Below, piece after piece: positions 1-8,088 of a stretch of 64,000 bases of DNA. Origin of the DNA: Bacillota bacterium (lineage in GTDB: Bacteria > Bacillota > Clostridia > Oscillospirales > Acutalibacteraceae); the NCBI GenBank assembly GCA_023416955.1, contig JAEZGM010000022.1, positions 68,372 to 132,371 on the forward strand, read 5' to 3'. Made by a program: the position numbers and the translations under genes. Numbering within the stretch: position 1 is the first letter of the stretch; every line of letters begins with the position of its first letter. The notes beneath the pieces are model-generated. The model did not search any database. It was not told where the DNA came from and worked only from the letters and a program-made list of their open reading frames with translations.

Positions 1-454
1 GAACCAGAGCCCGGGCAATATCGGCCCGGCGTTTCTGCCCGCCGGAAAGTTCTCCGTATGGGCGGTCTAAAAATTCCGCAACATCCGCGGCGCGGGCTGC
101 GTTTTCAATGGCTGCCTTCCGCTTCGCTCCTGCAATTCCGTAAAGGCTCGCCCGGACAAGCAGGTTCTCGCGCACTGTCAGAAGTTCATCCAGCAAATTA
201 TTCTGAAATACAACGCCGATGCGGGAGCGAATAGCCTCGTCATTTTTTCCGAGTGCTTTCCCATCGATTTCCGCCTGCCCGCCGTCCGGTTTCAGGAGCG
301 TGCAGAGCATATCGATTGTAGTGGACTTTCCGGCGCCGTTCGGGCCGAGGAACGCGAAAAACGCGCCTTCCTCCACATAAAAATCAATGCCTTTCACCGC
401 CAGAATATTGCCGTATGATTTTTTCAGTCCTTCAACTGTCAGAATTGGGCTCAA
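1..454 (-). CDS. ABC transporter ATP-binding protein, partial (C-terminus outside window)
   Basis: ATPase subunit of an ABC transporter, cut by the window edge after about 151 codons. Visible in order: Walker A GPNGAGKST, Q-loop region VVFQNNLLDELLTVREN and the ABC signature LSGGQKRRADIARAL. Walker B lies outside. The ATPase of drug, bacteriocin or Na+ exporters of the CcmA/DRA type is the closest general match. The start is a TTG at 454-452 that overlaps the TGA stop of the DUF3021 gene (TTGA), with a GGGGGAAAAG stretch just upstream, so the two are translationally coupled. It is third in an operon behind a LytTR regulator and a DUF3021 protein. That arrangement suggests a regulated exporter; the permease would be expected outside the window. 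The substrate is unknown. Confidence 0.85.
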   Translation of the reverse strand, partial: MSPILTVEGLKKSYGNILAVKGIDFYVEEGAFFAFLGPNGAGKSTTIDMLCTLLKPDGGQAEIDGKALGKNDEAIRSRIGVVFQNNLLDELLTVRENLLVRASLYGIAGAKRKAAIENAARAADVAEFLDRPYGELSGGQKRRADIARALV

Positions 455-882
455 CTTTCTTTTCCCCCTTTTTGAATATGATTTTGCATATCTTTGATTT
501 TTTGATTAATGGCATCGGCATCCGCTTTGGTTTTAATCATCGCTATGCCGTAAACACAGAAATAAGTCACAATACAGATCAGTGCGACAATCAAAACGGT
601 TTTCCAAGAAAGTGAAAAAAAATGAAACAGTGCGCCGATTGAAAACACGGTAATCAGCGAATCAACCAGATGCACGGATATCCCAAGCAATCTGCTTTTA
701 TACTCAAAATGATCGGTAATAAACATCAGCACTTCAGTAAGGCTTGTCATGCCGAAAATGACGAATACAGTCAAGGAATCCGGCTGGGTAAAAACACCAA
801 GCTCAGCCATGAAAGAATAAATCAGCACGACAGTGGTAAACGCGATACAGTCGTTTGTAAAGTAATTTTTAAAATCCGACAA
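451..882 (-). CDS. DUF3021 family membrane protein
   Basis: A 143-residue protein with four hydrophobic segments (about 14-32, 38-56, 68-88 and 92-115) and a charged C-terminal tail rich in Lys and Asp. Size, topology and the position directly behind a LytTR gene match the DUF3021 family. Known members are often paired with LytTR regulators and are thought to inhibit or sense for them, as in LtrC/LtrB-like modules. The start is a TTG preceded by GGGGAGAGG, 14 bases after the LytTR stop. It overlaps the start of the ABC ATPase gene by 4 bases. The role of membrane antagonist of the regulator is inferred from family context. Confidence 0.75.
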   Translation of the reverse strand: MSDFKNYFTNDCIAFTTVVLIYSFMAELGVFTQPDSLTVFVIFGMTSLTEVLMFITDHFEYKSRLLGISVHLVDSLITVFSIGALFHFFSLSWKTVLIVALICIVTYFCVYGIAMIKTKADADAINQKIKDMQNHIQKGGKES

Positions 883-896
883 CTACCTCTCCCCTT

Positions 897-1334
897 TCAA
901 AAATTGAGCCTTTCTTTCACCAGTTGAACATAATGCCGGTTAATAATCAGCTTTTCTCCGTTATACAATTTTGCTTCCAATTTTCCGTTCATCAGCGGTT
1001 TTACACACTCCAGCTGCATCAGGTTCAAAATACAGGACTTGCTGATGCGGATAAAGTTTGTTTGCGCAAGCTGGCTTTCCAGCTCATAAATCCGCATTTC
1101 GCACTCGTAAACCTCTTTTTCACAGTAAATAAAAGTCTTCTCATCAATGGATTCAAAATAAAAAATATGATCCATGGAAATGAAGTATTTGGAGCCATCT
1201 TTGATCCCCGTGACGGAAAAAGCGTAAAGGCGCATCTGCGCAATCAGGTCTTCCAGGCGTTTGTCCATTACCCCGCAGCGCACTGTAATTTCCACATCCT
1301 GATATTCGGGGGACTGGTCAATAACAAGCTTCAA
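897..1334 (-). CDS. LytTR DNA-binding domain transcriptional regulator
   Basis: About 145 residues. The C-terminal half is a LytTR domain: SKYFISMDHIFYFESIDEKTFIY, then YELESQL, FIRISKSCILNL and NGEKLIINRHYV, the usual order of its strands and recognition elements. No receiver domain is present, so this is a single-domain regulator and not a classical response regulator. The family usually starts M-K-x-x-I, which fits a TTG start at 1334 (MKLVIDQSPEY); a GTG three codons upstream is possible but sits too close to the AAAAGG. It heads a three-gene operon with DUF3021 and an ABC ATPase. Autoregulation is likely by analogy, but no clear LytTR direct repeat was found upstream. Confidence 0.82.
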   Translation of the reverse strand: MKLVIDQSPEYQDVEITVRCGVMDKRLEDLIAQMRLYAFSVTGIKDGSKYFISMDHIFYFESIDEKTFIYCEKEVYECEMRIYELESQLAQTNFIRISKSCILNLMQLECVKPLMNGKLEAKLYNGEKLIINRHYVQLVKERLNF

Positions 1335-1520
1335 TGGTGCCACAACCTTTTCTGTGAAATTCCCTTGCTTTTAGAATATCATTCGGAATAAAAAAATACA
1401 ATGCATCAGCGGCAACCTGCACACAGCCCTGGTAAGATGCATTATAAATATTTGAATTAAGATATTATTCATAATAATTTTAAACAAATATTGTATTTTT
1501 TAATATTTATTTACAATGTA

Positions 1521-1557
1521 TTTAGTGCTATAATCCATAATAATATATTACACTAAA
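1521..1557. promoter_or_regulatory. AT-rich promoter region of hppA with inverted repeat
   Basis: The 238 bases between the LytTR gene and hppA are very AT-rich. A TATAAT hexamer lies at 1529-1534, but no good -35 box sits at the expected distance. TTTAGTG (1521-1527) and CACTAAA (1551-1557) form an inverted repeat that flanks the likely transcription start. It could be an operator, or a chance repeat in AT-rich DNA. Confidence 0.35.
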
Positions 1558-1572
1558 CAAGGGGATGAAAAA

Positions 1573-3663
1573 ATGAAAACGGATCTGTCTTTTTTTCTCA
1601 TCGTTTCCGTCGCTGTTTCCATACTCTCTTTTCTTTTAGCCGTATGGCTGAACCACTGGATCAGTCGCCAGCCGTCTTCGAACAAACGAATTGCTGAGGT
1701 TGGCTCCCTTATTAAAAACGGTGCAAACACTTTCCTTCGGCAGGAATATCTGGTTCTGGCAAAATTCGCGGGGATCGCCGCTGTTTTAATTCTTCTTTTC
1801 CTGCCGGTTCCCATTTGGAAGGGAAATCCTTTGGAAAATATCTCGATGATGGTTTCCTATTTGTGCGGAACCATCTTTTCCGCCGTAGCCGGTGTAATCG
1901 GGATTCGCGTTTCCACCATGGCAAATATCAAGACAGCGGAAGCCGCGCAGAAGGGGATCAAACCCTCGTTTATGTCCGGATTCCGCGGGGGCGCGGTCAT
2001 GGGCATGGCAGTCGTGGGCAGTTCGCTGCTTGGCGTAACGCTCGTTATGCTGATTACCAAAAACACGACAGCTTTATTGGGATTCAGCTTCGGCGCCAGT
2101 TCCCTTGCCCTGTTTGCCAAGGCGGGCGGCGGCATTTTTACAAAAACGGCTGACATCAGCGCGGACCTGGTCGGTAAGGTGGAGTTGGGAATTCCGGAAG
2201 ACGACCCCAGAAATCCGGCTGTTATTGCCGACAACGTGGGCGATAACGTAGGCGATGTGGCCGGAATGGGTGCCGACCTTTTTGACTCCAACGTGGCTTC
2301 TATGACGGCGGCGCTCGTGATCGCGGCCTCGCTGGACAAAGCTGCGGGTGGAACCGCAAACAGCAGTATGGTATTTTGCTATGCCGCCGCGGGGCTGCTC
2401 GCTTCGATTATCGGCGTGGCGACAGCCAGAATGGGTAAACACGGAAACCCCACCCGCGCGCTGAACAGCAGTACTTATGTAACAACGGCTATTTTCATTC
2501 TTCTGACTGCGCTTTCAACTTGGGCGCTCCAATTGGAATGGAGGATTTGGGGAGCCAGCACGGTCGGACTTCTGGTTGGCGTTGTGATCGGCATTGCAAC
2601 CGATTATTTCACCGATGATTCTAAGCGCCCGGTTCAAAACGTGGCAAAGGCTTCGGAGAGCGGACCCGCGTTCACGATTCTTTCCGGTATATCGTACGGC
2701 TTTCTCAGCACCCTGCCAGCTATGATAGGTATCGCGATTTCTGCGCTTGCGGCCTATAAGATCTGTGAGCCGCTCGGTACAGGCTTCAGCATGTTTGGCA
2801 TTTCTATGGCCGCAGTCGGAATGCTTTCCATTGTCGGAATGATTATTTCCAATGACGCCTACGGCCCGATTGTTGACAATGCACGCGGTCTTGCGGAAAT
2901 GGGCGGTATGGGCGACAAAGTCATTGAGGTTGCGGACGCACTGGACAGCGCTGGAAATACCGTAAAAGCGGTAACTAAAGGATTTGCGATCGGTTCCGCC
3001 GGGTTAACGGTAATTGCCCTGCTTGGCGCGTTCATCAGCCAAGTAAACGACGCCGCGGCAGGACTTGGAATCGCCGGGTTGAGCGGGTTTGACATTATGA
3101 ACCCGACTGTATTTTTCGGGCTTCTGGTCGGAGCATCCATCCCCGCCGTCTTTTCCGCCATGCTGATTCTGGGCGTGGATCGCAACGCGCAGCGCATGAT
3201 CGCCGAAATTCACCGTCAGTTCCGGGAAATTGCCGGACTGAAGGAAGGAAAAGAAGGAGTAAGCCCGGAGTATAACAAATGTATTTCCATCGCGACTACC
3301 GGTGCGCTGCATGAGCTGATTCCTGCCGGTCTCGTTGCCATCATTTCCACCATCGTCGTGGGATTTATCGGCGGCGTGCAGGCCATCGGCGGGTTCTTGT
3401 GCGGAAATATCGTCAGCGGTCTGCTGCTCGCTCTGTTTATGAGCAATGCCGGCGGTCTTTGGGATAACTCAAAGAAATACATAGAATCCGGTCATAACGG
3501 CGGAAAGGGCTCAGACGCACACAAAGCCGCTGTTGTCGGCGATACGGTCGGCGATCCGTTTAAGGATACCGCGGGGCCGTCGATCAACACACAGATTACG
3601 GTTGTTTCGCTGGTATCTTCCCTGATGTCTACTTTATTCTTAACAGCTTCACTTTTCCGTTAA
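1573..3663 (+). CDS. hppA: Membrane-bound ion-pumping pyrophosphatase
   Basis: Hydrolyses pyrophosphate and pumps H+ (or Na+) across the membrane. At 696 residues with about 16 hydrophobic segments it has full family length. The substrate-site motifs are present: DISADLVGKVE, then DDPRNPAVIADNVGDNVGD, and near the end DNSKKYIESG and GDTVGDPFKDTAGPS. The residue that decides potassium dependence lies in GNTVKAVTKG: the Lys is typical of K+-independent enzymes, where K+-dependent ones have Ala (GNTTAA). This suggests a K+-independent, probably H+-pumping enzyme. The start ATG has AAGGGGATG upstream. It is a single-gene unit ending in a strong terminator. It would recover energy from the pyrophosphate released in biosynthesis. 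Confidence 0.95.
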   Translation: MKTDLSFFLIVSVAVSILSFLLAVWLNHWISRQPSSNKRIAEVGSLIKNGANTFLRQEYLVLAKFAGIAAVLILLFLPVPIWKGNPLENISMMVSYLCGTIFSAVAGVIGIRVSTMANIKTAEAAQKGIKPSFMSGFRGGAVMGMAVVGSSLLGVTLVMLITKNTTALLGFSFGASSLALFAKAGGGIFTKTADISADLVGKVELGIPEDDPRNPAVIADNVGDNVGDVAGMGADLFDSNVASMTAALVIAASLDKAAGGTANSSMVFCYAAAGLLASIIGVATARMGKHGNPTRALNSSTYVTTAIFILLTALSTWALQLEWRIWGASTVGLLVGVVIGIATDYFTDDSKRPVQNVAKASESGPAFTILSGISYGFLSTLPAMIGIAISALAAYKICEPLGTGFSMFGISMAAVGMLSIVGMIISNDAYGPIVDNARGLAEMGGMGDKVIEVADALDSAGNTVKAVTKGFAIGSAGLTVIALLGAFISQVNDAAAGLGIAGLSGFDIMNPTVFFGLLVGASIPAVFSAMLILGVDRNAQRMIAEIHRQFREIAGLKEGKEGVSPEYNKCISIATTGALHELIPAGLVAIISTIVVGFIGGVQAIGGFLCGNIVSGLLLALFMSNAGGLWDNSKKYIESGHNGGKGSDAHKAAVVGDTVGDPFKDTAGPSINTQITVVSLVSSLMSTLFLTASLFR

Positions 3664-3680
3664 TCCAGATTAATATTATA

Positions 3681-3715
3681 AAATCAGCCTCCGGGAAGCC
3701 GGAGGCTGATTTTTG
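3681..3715. terminator. Intrinsic terminator between hppA and degV (convergent)
   Basis: A perfect 14-bp stem (AAATCAGCCTCCGG with its complement), loop GAAG, then a T-run. A-runs and T-runs on both sides let it serve hppA on the plus strand and degV on the minus strand. Confidence 0.9.
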
Positions 3716-3732
3716 TTCAAACCTTTACAGTC

Positions 3733-4605
3733 TTATTTTTCTGTACCAATGAAAAAGAGAGCCACGAAACCGCAGCCGGTATGCGAGCCAATGATCGGGC
3801 CCAAATCGGCGACCACGGTGTCCTTCACATGAAAACGTTCCAGTATGAGCGAACGGACGTATTCCGCGGCTTCACGGTCGTCACCGTGACCGATAAAAAT
3901 CGTCTGCTCTGCCGGGTTGACACAGCTTTTAGTCATGTGGTCGACCAGCGTTTCCAACGATTTTTTTCTTCCGCGCGCATTGGCAACCGGAACAAGTTCG
4001 CCTTCTGTCGTTACATGCAGAATCGGCTTTATCCCCAAGGCGGTTCCCACCACGGCGGTCAAGGGGGAAACCCGCCCTCCGCGCTTCAAATGGTTCAAAT
4101 CGTCGACCGTAAACCAATGGCAAACATGGTCACGATTCATTTCGACCCAATCTTTGAGTTCGTCAATCCCCATGCCTTCCATCTTTTTGTGAGCGGCGGC
4201 CCAGACAAGCACACCCTCGCCCAACGCGGCGCACTTGGAATCAATACAGTAAATTTTCCGTTCGGGGTAAGCTTCGCTCAGTTGCTCTGCTGCGAGCAGC
4301 GAAGACTGATATGTAGAACTGAGCGCACTGGAAAAACAGATATAGAGAACATCCTTTCCCTGTGCAAGCGACTGTGAAAAATATTCCTGATAAACGGAGC
4401 TGTTAATCTGTGAGGTAACGGACATTTCCCCATTCTTCGTTCGCTGAAAGAAGGTGTGAAAATCCATTTCACGGGCATCGGAGTAATGGGTATACACTTC
4501 ACCGCTCATCGTGAATTGCATAGGAATTACCACAATTCCCAGCTGTTCCGCCATTTCTGCCGGAAGATCGCAGGTTGCATCAGACAGGATTGTATAGTCT
4601 GTCAT
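3733..4605 (-). CDS. DegV family fatty-acid-binding protein
   Basis: A 290-residue DegV protein. Members bind a fatty acid and hand it to the FakA/FakB kinase system in Firmicutes. The N-terminus YTILSDATCDLPAEMAEQLGI and the later SSALSSTYQS, CIDSKCAALGEG and GHGDDREAA are typical of the two-domain fold. Length equals the family norm (about 280-290). No fakA-like gene is in the window, so a FakB role is possible but unproven. The ATG start is followed by a textbook N-terminus. It is convergent with hppA and downstream of the glycosyltransferase gene on the same strand. Confidence 0.9.
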   Translation of the reverse strand: MTDYTILSDATCDLPAEMAEQLGIVVIPMQFTMSGEVYTHYSDAREMDFHTFFQRTKNGEMSVTSQINSSVYQEYFSQSLAQGKDVLYICFSSALSSTYQSSLLAAEQLSEAYPERKIYCIDSKCAALGEGVLVWAAAHKKMEGMGIDELKDWVEMNRDHVCHWFTVDDLNHLKRGGRVSPLTAVVGTALGIKPILHVTTEGELVPVANARGRKKSLETLVDHMTKSCVNPAEQTIFIGHGDDREAAEYVRSLILERFHVKDTVVADLGPIIGSHTGCGFVALFFIGTEK

Positions 4606-4719
4606 ATCTGTACTCCCTTATTTTTTTACCATTCTAACATGGGGGTATATAGAACGTCAAGGCTAAACAATTGTGTAAGCACCGGATTCAGAGAACAAAT
4701 ACCACACGGCAAAGGCCGG

Positions 4720-6078
4720 TCAAGGATTCTCGTTTTCCGAAGGCTGATATGTATATGGGATCGGATGCAGGTAATTCCATATGGCTGCCGCGGCTTTTCT
4801 TCGGCCGTTTTCCCGCTGCTGAAGCTCCTGCAGTTTGGATATGTGTTCGCGATACGAGGGGTCGTTCCCTACCGCGGCAACTGCGGCTTGGATTTGCTCC
4901 GTCTGCCAATCCTGCACCGGCACCCGAACCGCAGAACCCTGTTTCACCAAGTTATCCAGGTAAATCTGCCGGTCAATCCGGTCTCCGTATCCAACGATCG
5001 GCGTACCGCTTGCGATCGCACGCTGAACGGTTTCCGGTTCACAGTTCAGAATGCAGACGTCCGCCATGGAACTTACGCGGAGCTGCGGTACAAGAGCATC
5101 TGTGATATATATATGAGGGTTTTCCCCCGCCGCCTCCCTCGCTTCTTCCAAATAACAGACAGAACGCGGGCAGAGGACAACTGAATCCCACTCACCTGCT
5201 TCCTGTGAAAGCGCGCGAACCGTTTCCAGAAGCGCCGCGCGGCCGGCGGAACTGCTGAACGGACAGAATATTTTCAAAGTACCGTTATCCGGATCAAAGC
5301 GCTGCAAAATTTTAACATCGATTTCATCGAATTGCTCACCTGAAGGAAAGAGCGGGCCCGTCACCATGAAACCGGAGGGCATTGGATTTTCTTCGTAAAA
5401 GGAAGAAAAATTACTGACAACGGTCAAATCCGCTTTCAGCATATCAAACAGGTTTTGTATTTCCGGCGTATCCTGTTTTCCAGTAATCTTCCTGTATGCG
5501 TTCAGAATATTGTCCTGGCTCAGCATCGGCTCTTTTAACTTTGTTTTTCTGGGTATCCTGGAAAAGATAAATTTCCTTACTTCAGCCGACAGCGACAGCT
5601 TGGGTTGCATCGGGCCGGAGACTTCATCCATTAGATAATTGCTATACGGTTCCGGCGCAAACGGAATCGGAAGATACGCGAATTCAGCTGAAACATGCGC
5701 TATTTTTGCAGCAACACCGGCAACCGGCCAAAGCCCATGAATATAGGCGTCGGGCTGCAGTTCTCGCAACGCTTCTACCTCTCCTCTGGCCAGTTCAATG
5801 GCGAGCGCTTCGTTCCCCACAAGATTTTCCGCCGTGGGATTTAAAGTCTGGTAGATCTCGGTTTCGGGTAAAGGAGGTGTCACATGGTGTATCCTGAAAC
5901 CGTCGTATTCAATTTTTCGGTCAAAAGAACTTCCATGGCTGAGGAAAACCACGTCCAGCTGGATTCCCGGCGGGCATTCTTCCCGCAGTCCCCGTGCGAT
6001 TTCAATCGCGCGTTCCGCTTCGCATTCGTCTTCCAGCAGGGCAGACAAGACGATTCTCCACGTCGTAAGACCTTCCAT
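4720..6078 (-). CDS. GT-B fold glycosyltransferase-like protein (UGT/MGT type)
   Basis: A 452-residue cytoplasmic protein with the two-lobed layout of GT-B glycosyltransferases. The N-terminal lobe has RIVLSALLEDECEAERAIEIARGL and a central DAYIHGLWPVAGVAAK segment. The C-terminal lobe carries CPFSSSAGRAALLETVRAL, ITDALVPQLRVSSMADVCILN and ASGTPIVGYGDRIDRQIYLDNL, the nucleotide-sugar region of macrolide/UDP-glycosyltransferases (family 1 type). The His of the usual HGG motif is not clear, so the donor is uncertain. The ATG start follows AGGCAGGTTGAACAT. It is not next to the polysaccharide genes further on. Its acceptor cannot be told from sequence. Confidence 0.6.
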   Translation of the reverse strand: MEGLTTWRIVLSALLEDECEAERAIEIARGLREECPPGIQLDVVFLSHGSSFDRKIEYDGFRIHHVTPPLPETEIYQTLNPTAENLVGNEALAIELARGEVEALRELQPDAYIHGLWPVAGVAAKIAHVSAEFAYLPIPFAPEPYSNYLMDEVSGPMQPKLSLSAEVRKFIFSRIPRKTKLKEPMLSQDNILNAYRKITGKQDTPEIQNLFDMLKADLTVVSNFSSFYEENPMPSGFMVTGPLFPSGEQFDEIDVKILQRFDPDNGTLKIFCPFSSSAGRAALLETVRALSQEAGEWDSVVLCPRSVCYLEEAREAAGENPHIYITDALVPQLRVSSMADVCILNCEPETVQRAIASGTPIVGYGDRIDRQIYLDNLVKQGSAVRVPVQDWQTEQIQAAVAAVGNDPSYREHISKLQELQQRENGRRKAAAAIWNYLHPIPYTYQPSENENP

Positions 6079-6134
6079 ATGTTCAACCTGCCTTTAAATA
6101 TCCTTTTTTACTCCCCAAAAGCAACTGTGCTCTA

Positions 6135-6296
6135 GGGGTTGTTTGTAAAATAGTGAGGAATGTGTGAATTACTAAAATATCAGCATAGAACGGTGTGCAA
6201 TCAGGCAGATATATTTTCTGTTCAGATAGAAAAACCGGAATAAAAACTTGCGTATATGGGCTTTATTCCGTTGTTTTTCTTTTTACAAACAAGACC
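6135..6296. mobile_element. MITE-B copy 1 (non-coding mobile repeat)
   Basis: A 162-bp non-coding element with terminal inverted repeats GGGGTTGTTTGTAAA (left) and, in reverse complement at the right end, GGTCTTGTTTGTAAA. It is flanked by TA on both sides within a CTAG target. The left 80 bases match the element at 62442-62545 closely. The right part holds a second hairpin (CGGAATAAA ... TTTATTCCG) absent from that copy. No coding potential. The ends and TA duplication recall IS5-type insertion sequences, so it is probably a miniature derivative moved by a transposase from elsewhere. It fills most of the 373-base gap between the glycosyltransferase and the 57-residue gene. Confidence 0.75.
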
Positions 6297-6451
6297 TAGG
6301 TAACCGCTGATTAAAGCCATTCTGAAGCCGCTCAATTTAATTAGCATCTTTATTATTTTATCGGAAGATCGTGCATAATAATTACCTTATTGCCGCATTT
6401 TACTGTTAATCTTATAAAAACAGCGAAAACTAACTTTCGGAGGTGAAAAAT

Positions 6452-6625
6452 ATGGACAAGAAATACAGCGGTCTTTACGAACTGATTGAAAACGACAGTG
6501 AGGCTAATAACTACTACCAATCTTTGCCCGACTATGCAAAACAGTCAATCTGTGCGAGAGAGCAAAATATAAATTCGTTTGCATCCCTGCAGGATTACGC
6601 GGAAAATCTGCTTCGGAACGAATAA
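6452..6625 (+). CDS. Small conserved-type hypothetical protein (57 aa)
   Basis: A soluble, acidic 57-residue protein beginning MDKKYSGLYELIENDSEAN and ending DYAENLLRNE. GGAGG lies 8 bases before the ATG at 6452. An upstream in-frame GTG at 6443 is inside that ribosome binding site and is not used here. The pattern YxxLPDYAKxxI followed by FxxLQDYAENLL resembles short uncharacterised clostridial proteins. It stands alone on the plus strand and is followed by a hairpin. Function unknown. Confidence 0.7.
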   Translation: MDKKYSGLYELIENDSEANNYYQSLPDYAKQSICAREQNINSFASLQDYAENLLRNE

Positions 6626-6646
6626 GCAAAAACCTGGCTTTCAAAA

Positions 6647-6700
6647 AACAGGAAGTCTTCCATCGCATGAATGAGCGTCGGAGGGCTTCCTGTTCTATTT
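6647..6700. terminator. Hairpin between the 57-aa gene and gerB (convergent)
   Basis: AACAGGAAGTCTTCC pairs imperfectly with GGGCTTCCTGTT around a loop of about 20 bases, followed by TCTATTT on the plus strand. It lies between two convergent genes and probably ends both. Confidence 0.55.
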
Positions 6701-6703
6701 GCA

Positions 6704-7822
6704 TTACGAAGAAGAATTTTCCGGTAAAGGCGTTGATTTCCCGCTATTTTTGATGCGTACGCTGATTTCCCCAACAATCCAAATCAAAACCGGAATCATA
6801 AATTCAAACGGAATGGCATAGTAAGGATAATATTTTATAAATCCAAACATATCCATCACATTTATATATAAGATACTGCTAAGGCTAATGCTCAACAGAC
6901 CCGCTGGGAGCGACATTTTTTTGAAATCCTCAATATTAAAAAGACATGCCAACCCCTTCGATGCACCAATTAAACAAATCGTTATTTTAGAAAGTCCTGT
7001 CAAAATAAAATTGACGGAGATTGATCCTTCAACCCTGCCGATAAAATCAGCAACATTAATGATTCTGGCTGCTACATAGCTCGGAAAATAAGAATGCTTT
7101 TGCACTTCAGCACCTAATGCCAGCGTATTCCTTACAATGACGAAAAGCAGGAGTATTGCAGCTAATCCCAACCCCAAAAAATAAATTTTGATAGGATTTT
7201 GCGTCTTTTTGATACTGTCGGCCATTGAAAGAAATATAACCGATTCCGCCAGAGGAAACGTCAGTATACTATAAGAACCCGATAATATTTCCTTTGCGCT
7301 ATGATCCATAATCGGAAGGAAATTAGAGAATTGGACTTGTTTCAGCAGCATTAAAAATGTGATTACCATAATAGATACAACGATGGGCAAAAGTATGAGA
7401 GACGCCCTGCCTATTGTTCTGATCGGACTCTTGATTGCATAGATACTGGCCAGCATCATCAATATCATGAATGCGATCTGCGGGGTAGTCGGCATAGAAA
7501 CAATGGAAATAAATTCAGAAAAATTTCGAAATACCAGAGCCGAGAGATGAATACAGTACCATGTGAACAAAGCGGCTATACACTTTCCAAAAAACTTTCC
7601 AAAAAGGTGGATTATAATTTGGAATATATCTTCTTCCGGAAAAAGCTGCATAATCCTGCCATAAAGGAGGCAAACGGGAGCAACCAGCACCATAGCACTT
7701 ACCATTGCAATCCACGAGTCCTGACCGATCGTGGTGTATCCGCCAAGAACCACACTGGTACCTAATGCGAAAAGCGTTATACTGCAAACCGCCTCTCGGT
7801 TTGATAAATACTCTTTTTTCAC
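6704..7822 (-). CDS. Spore germination permease-like protein, GerAB/GerKB family
   Basis: B-subunit of a nutrient germinant receptor in the spore inner membrane. 372 residues, about ten hydrophobic segments, and a family-typical start (REAVCSITLFALGTSVVLGG) of the APC-type amino-acid permease fold. B-subunits bind the germinant; which one cannot be read from this sequence. Last gene of a four-gene operon behind the GerA-, GerC- and small D-type genes. The short hydrophilic tail (KNSGKSTPLPENSSS) is ordinary for the family. Strong call for the family, none for the ligand. Confidence 0.9.
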   Translation of the reverse strand: MKKEYLSNREAVCSITLFALGTSVVLGGYTTIGQDSWIAMVSAMVLVAPVCLLYGRIMQLFPEEDIFQIIIHLFGKFFGKCIAALFTWYCIHLSALVFRNFSEFISIVSMPTTPQIAFMILMMLASIYAIKSPIRTIGRASLILLPIVVSIMVITFLMLLKQVQFSNFLPIMDHSAKEILSGSYSILTFPLAESVIFLSMADSIKKTQNPIKIYFLGLGLAAILLLFVIVRNTLALGAEVQKHSYFPSYVAARIINVADFIGRVEGSISVNFILTGLSKITICLIGASKGLACLFNIEDFKKMSLPAGLLSISLSSILYINVMDMFGFIKYYPYYAIPFEFMIPVLIWIVGEISVRIKNSGKSTPLPENSSS

Positions 7823-7851
7823 AACAATGCAGCCCTTTCGCTAATTTTTTA

Positions 7852-8067
7852 CTATTCTACATGAAATATTGATTCAACGCCTTTACGGATAAAATCACTG
7901 GGACTGGGTATCTGAATATTAGATGCATGAAGCAGAAGCACAGTAAGAGTTACTGCCAAAATAACAGAATAAGTCCAAATTTCATTTTTCCTGTGCTGGT
8001 GTACCAGTGGGACAAAGTCAAAAAAGACGACTACGATATACAGCAAAACGACCAATAAGGATTCCAA
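7852..8067 (-). CDS. Small two-helix membrane protein of the ger operon (D-subunit type)
   Basis: A 71-residue protein with two hydrophobic helices (about 2-20 and 33-50) separated by a short basic loop HQHRKNEIW. It lies between gerC and gerB and is co-oriented with them. Some receptor operons of Bacillus encode a small two-helix D protein that modulates receptor activity. Size, topology and position agree, but sequence similarity could not be tested. The remaining residues after helix two are polar and may face the outside. Confidence 0.65.
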   Translation of the reverse strand: MESLLVVLLYIVVVFFDFVPLVHQHRKNEIWTYSVILAVTLTVLLLHASNIQIPSPSDFIRKGVESIFHVE

Positions 8068-8088
8068 CTCGGTACTCCCCCTCGGATT

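Noticed and set aside
4720..6078. MGDG/diglucosyl-lipid synthase
   Set aside because: General GT-B layout fits, but no specific signature of that lipid-synthase group was visible.
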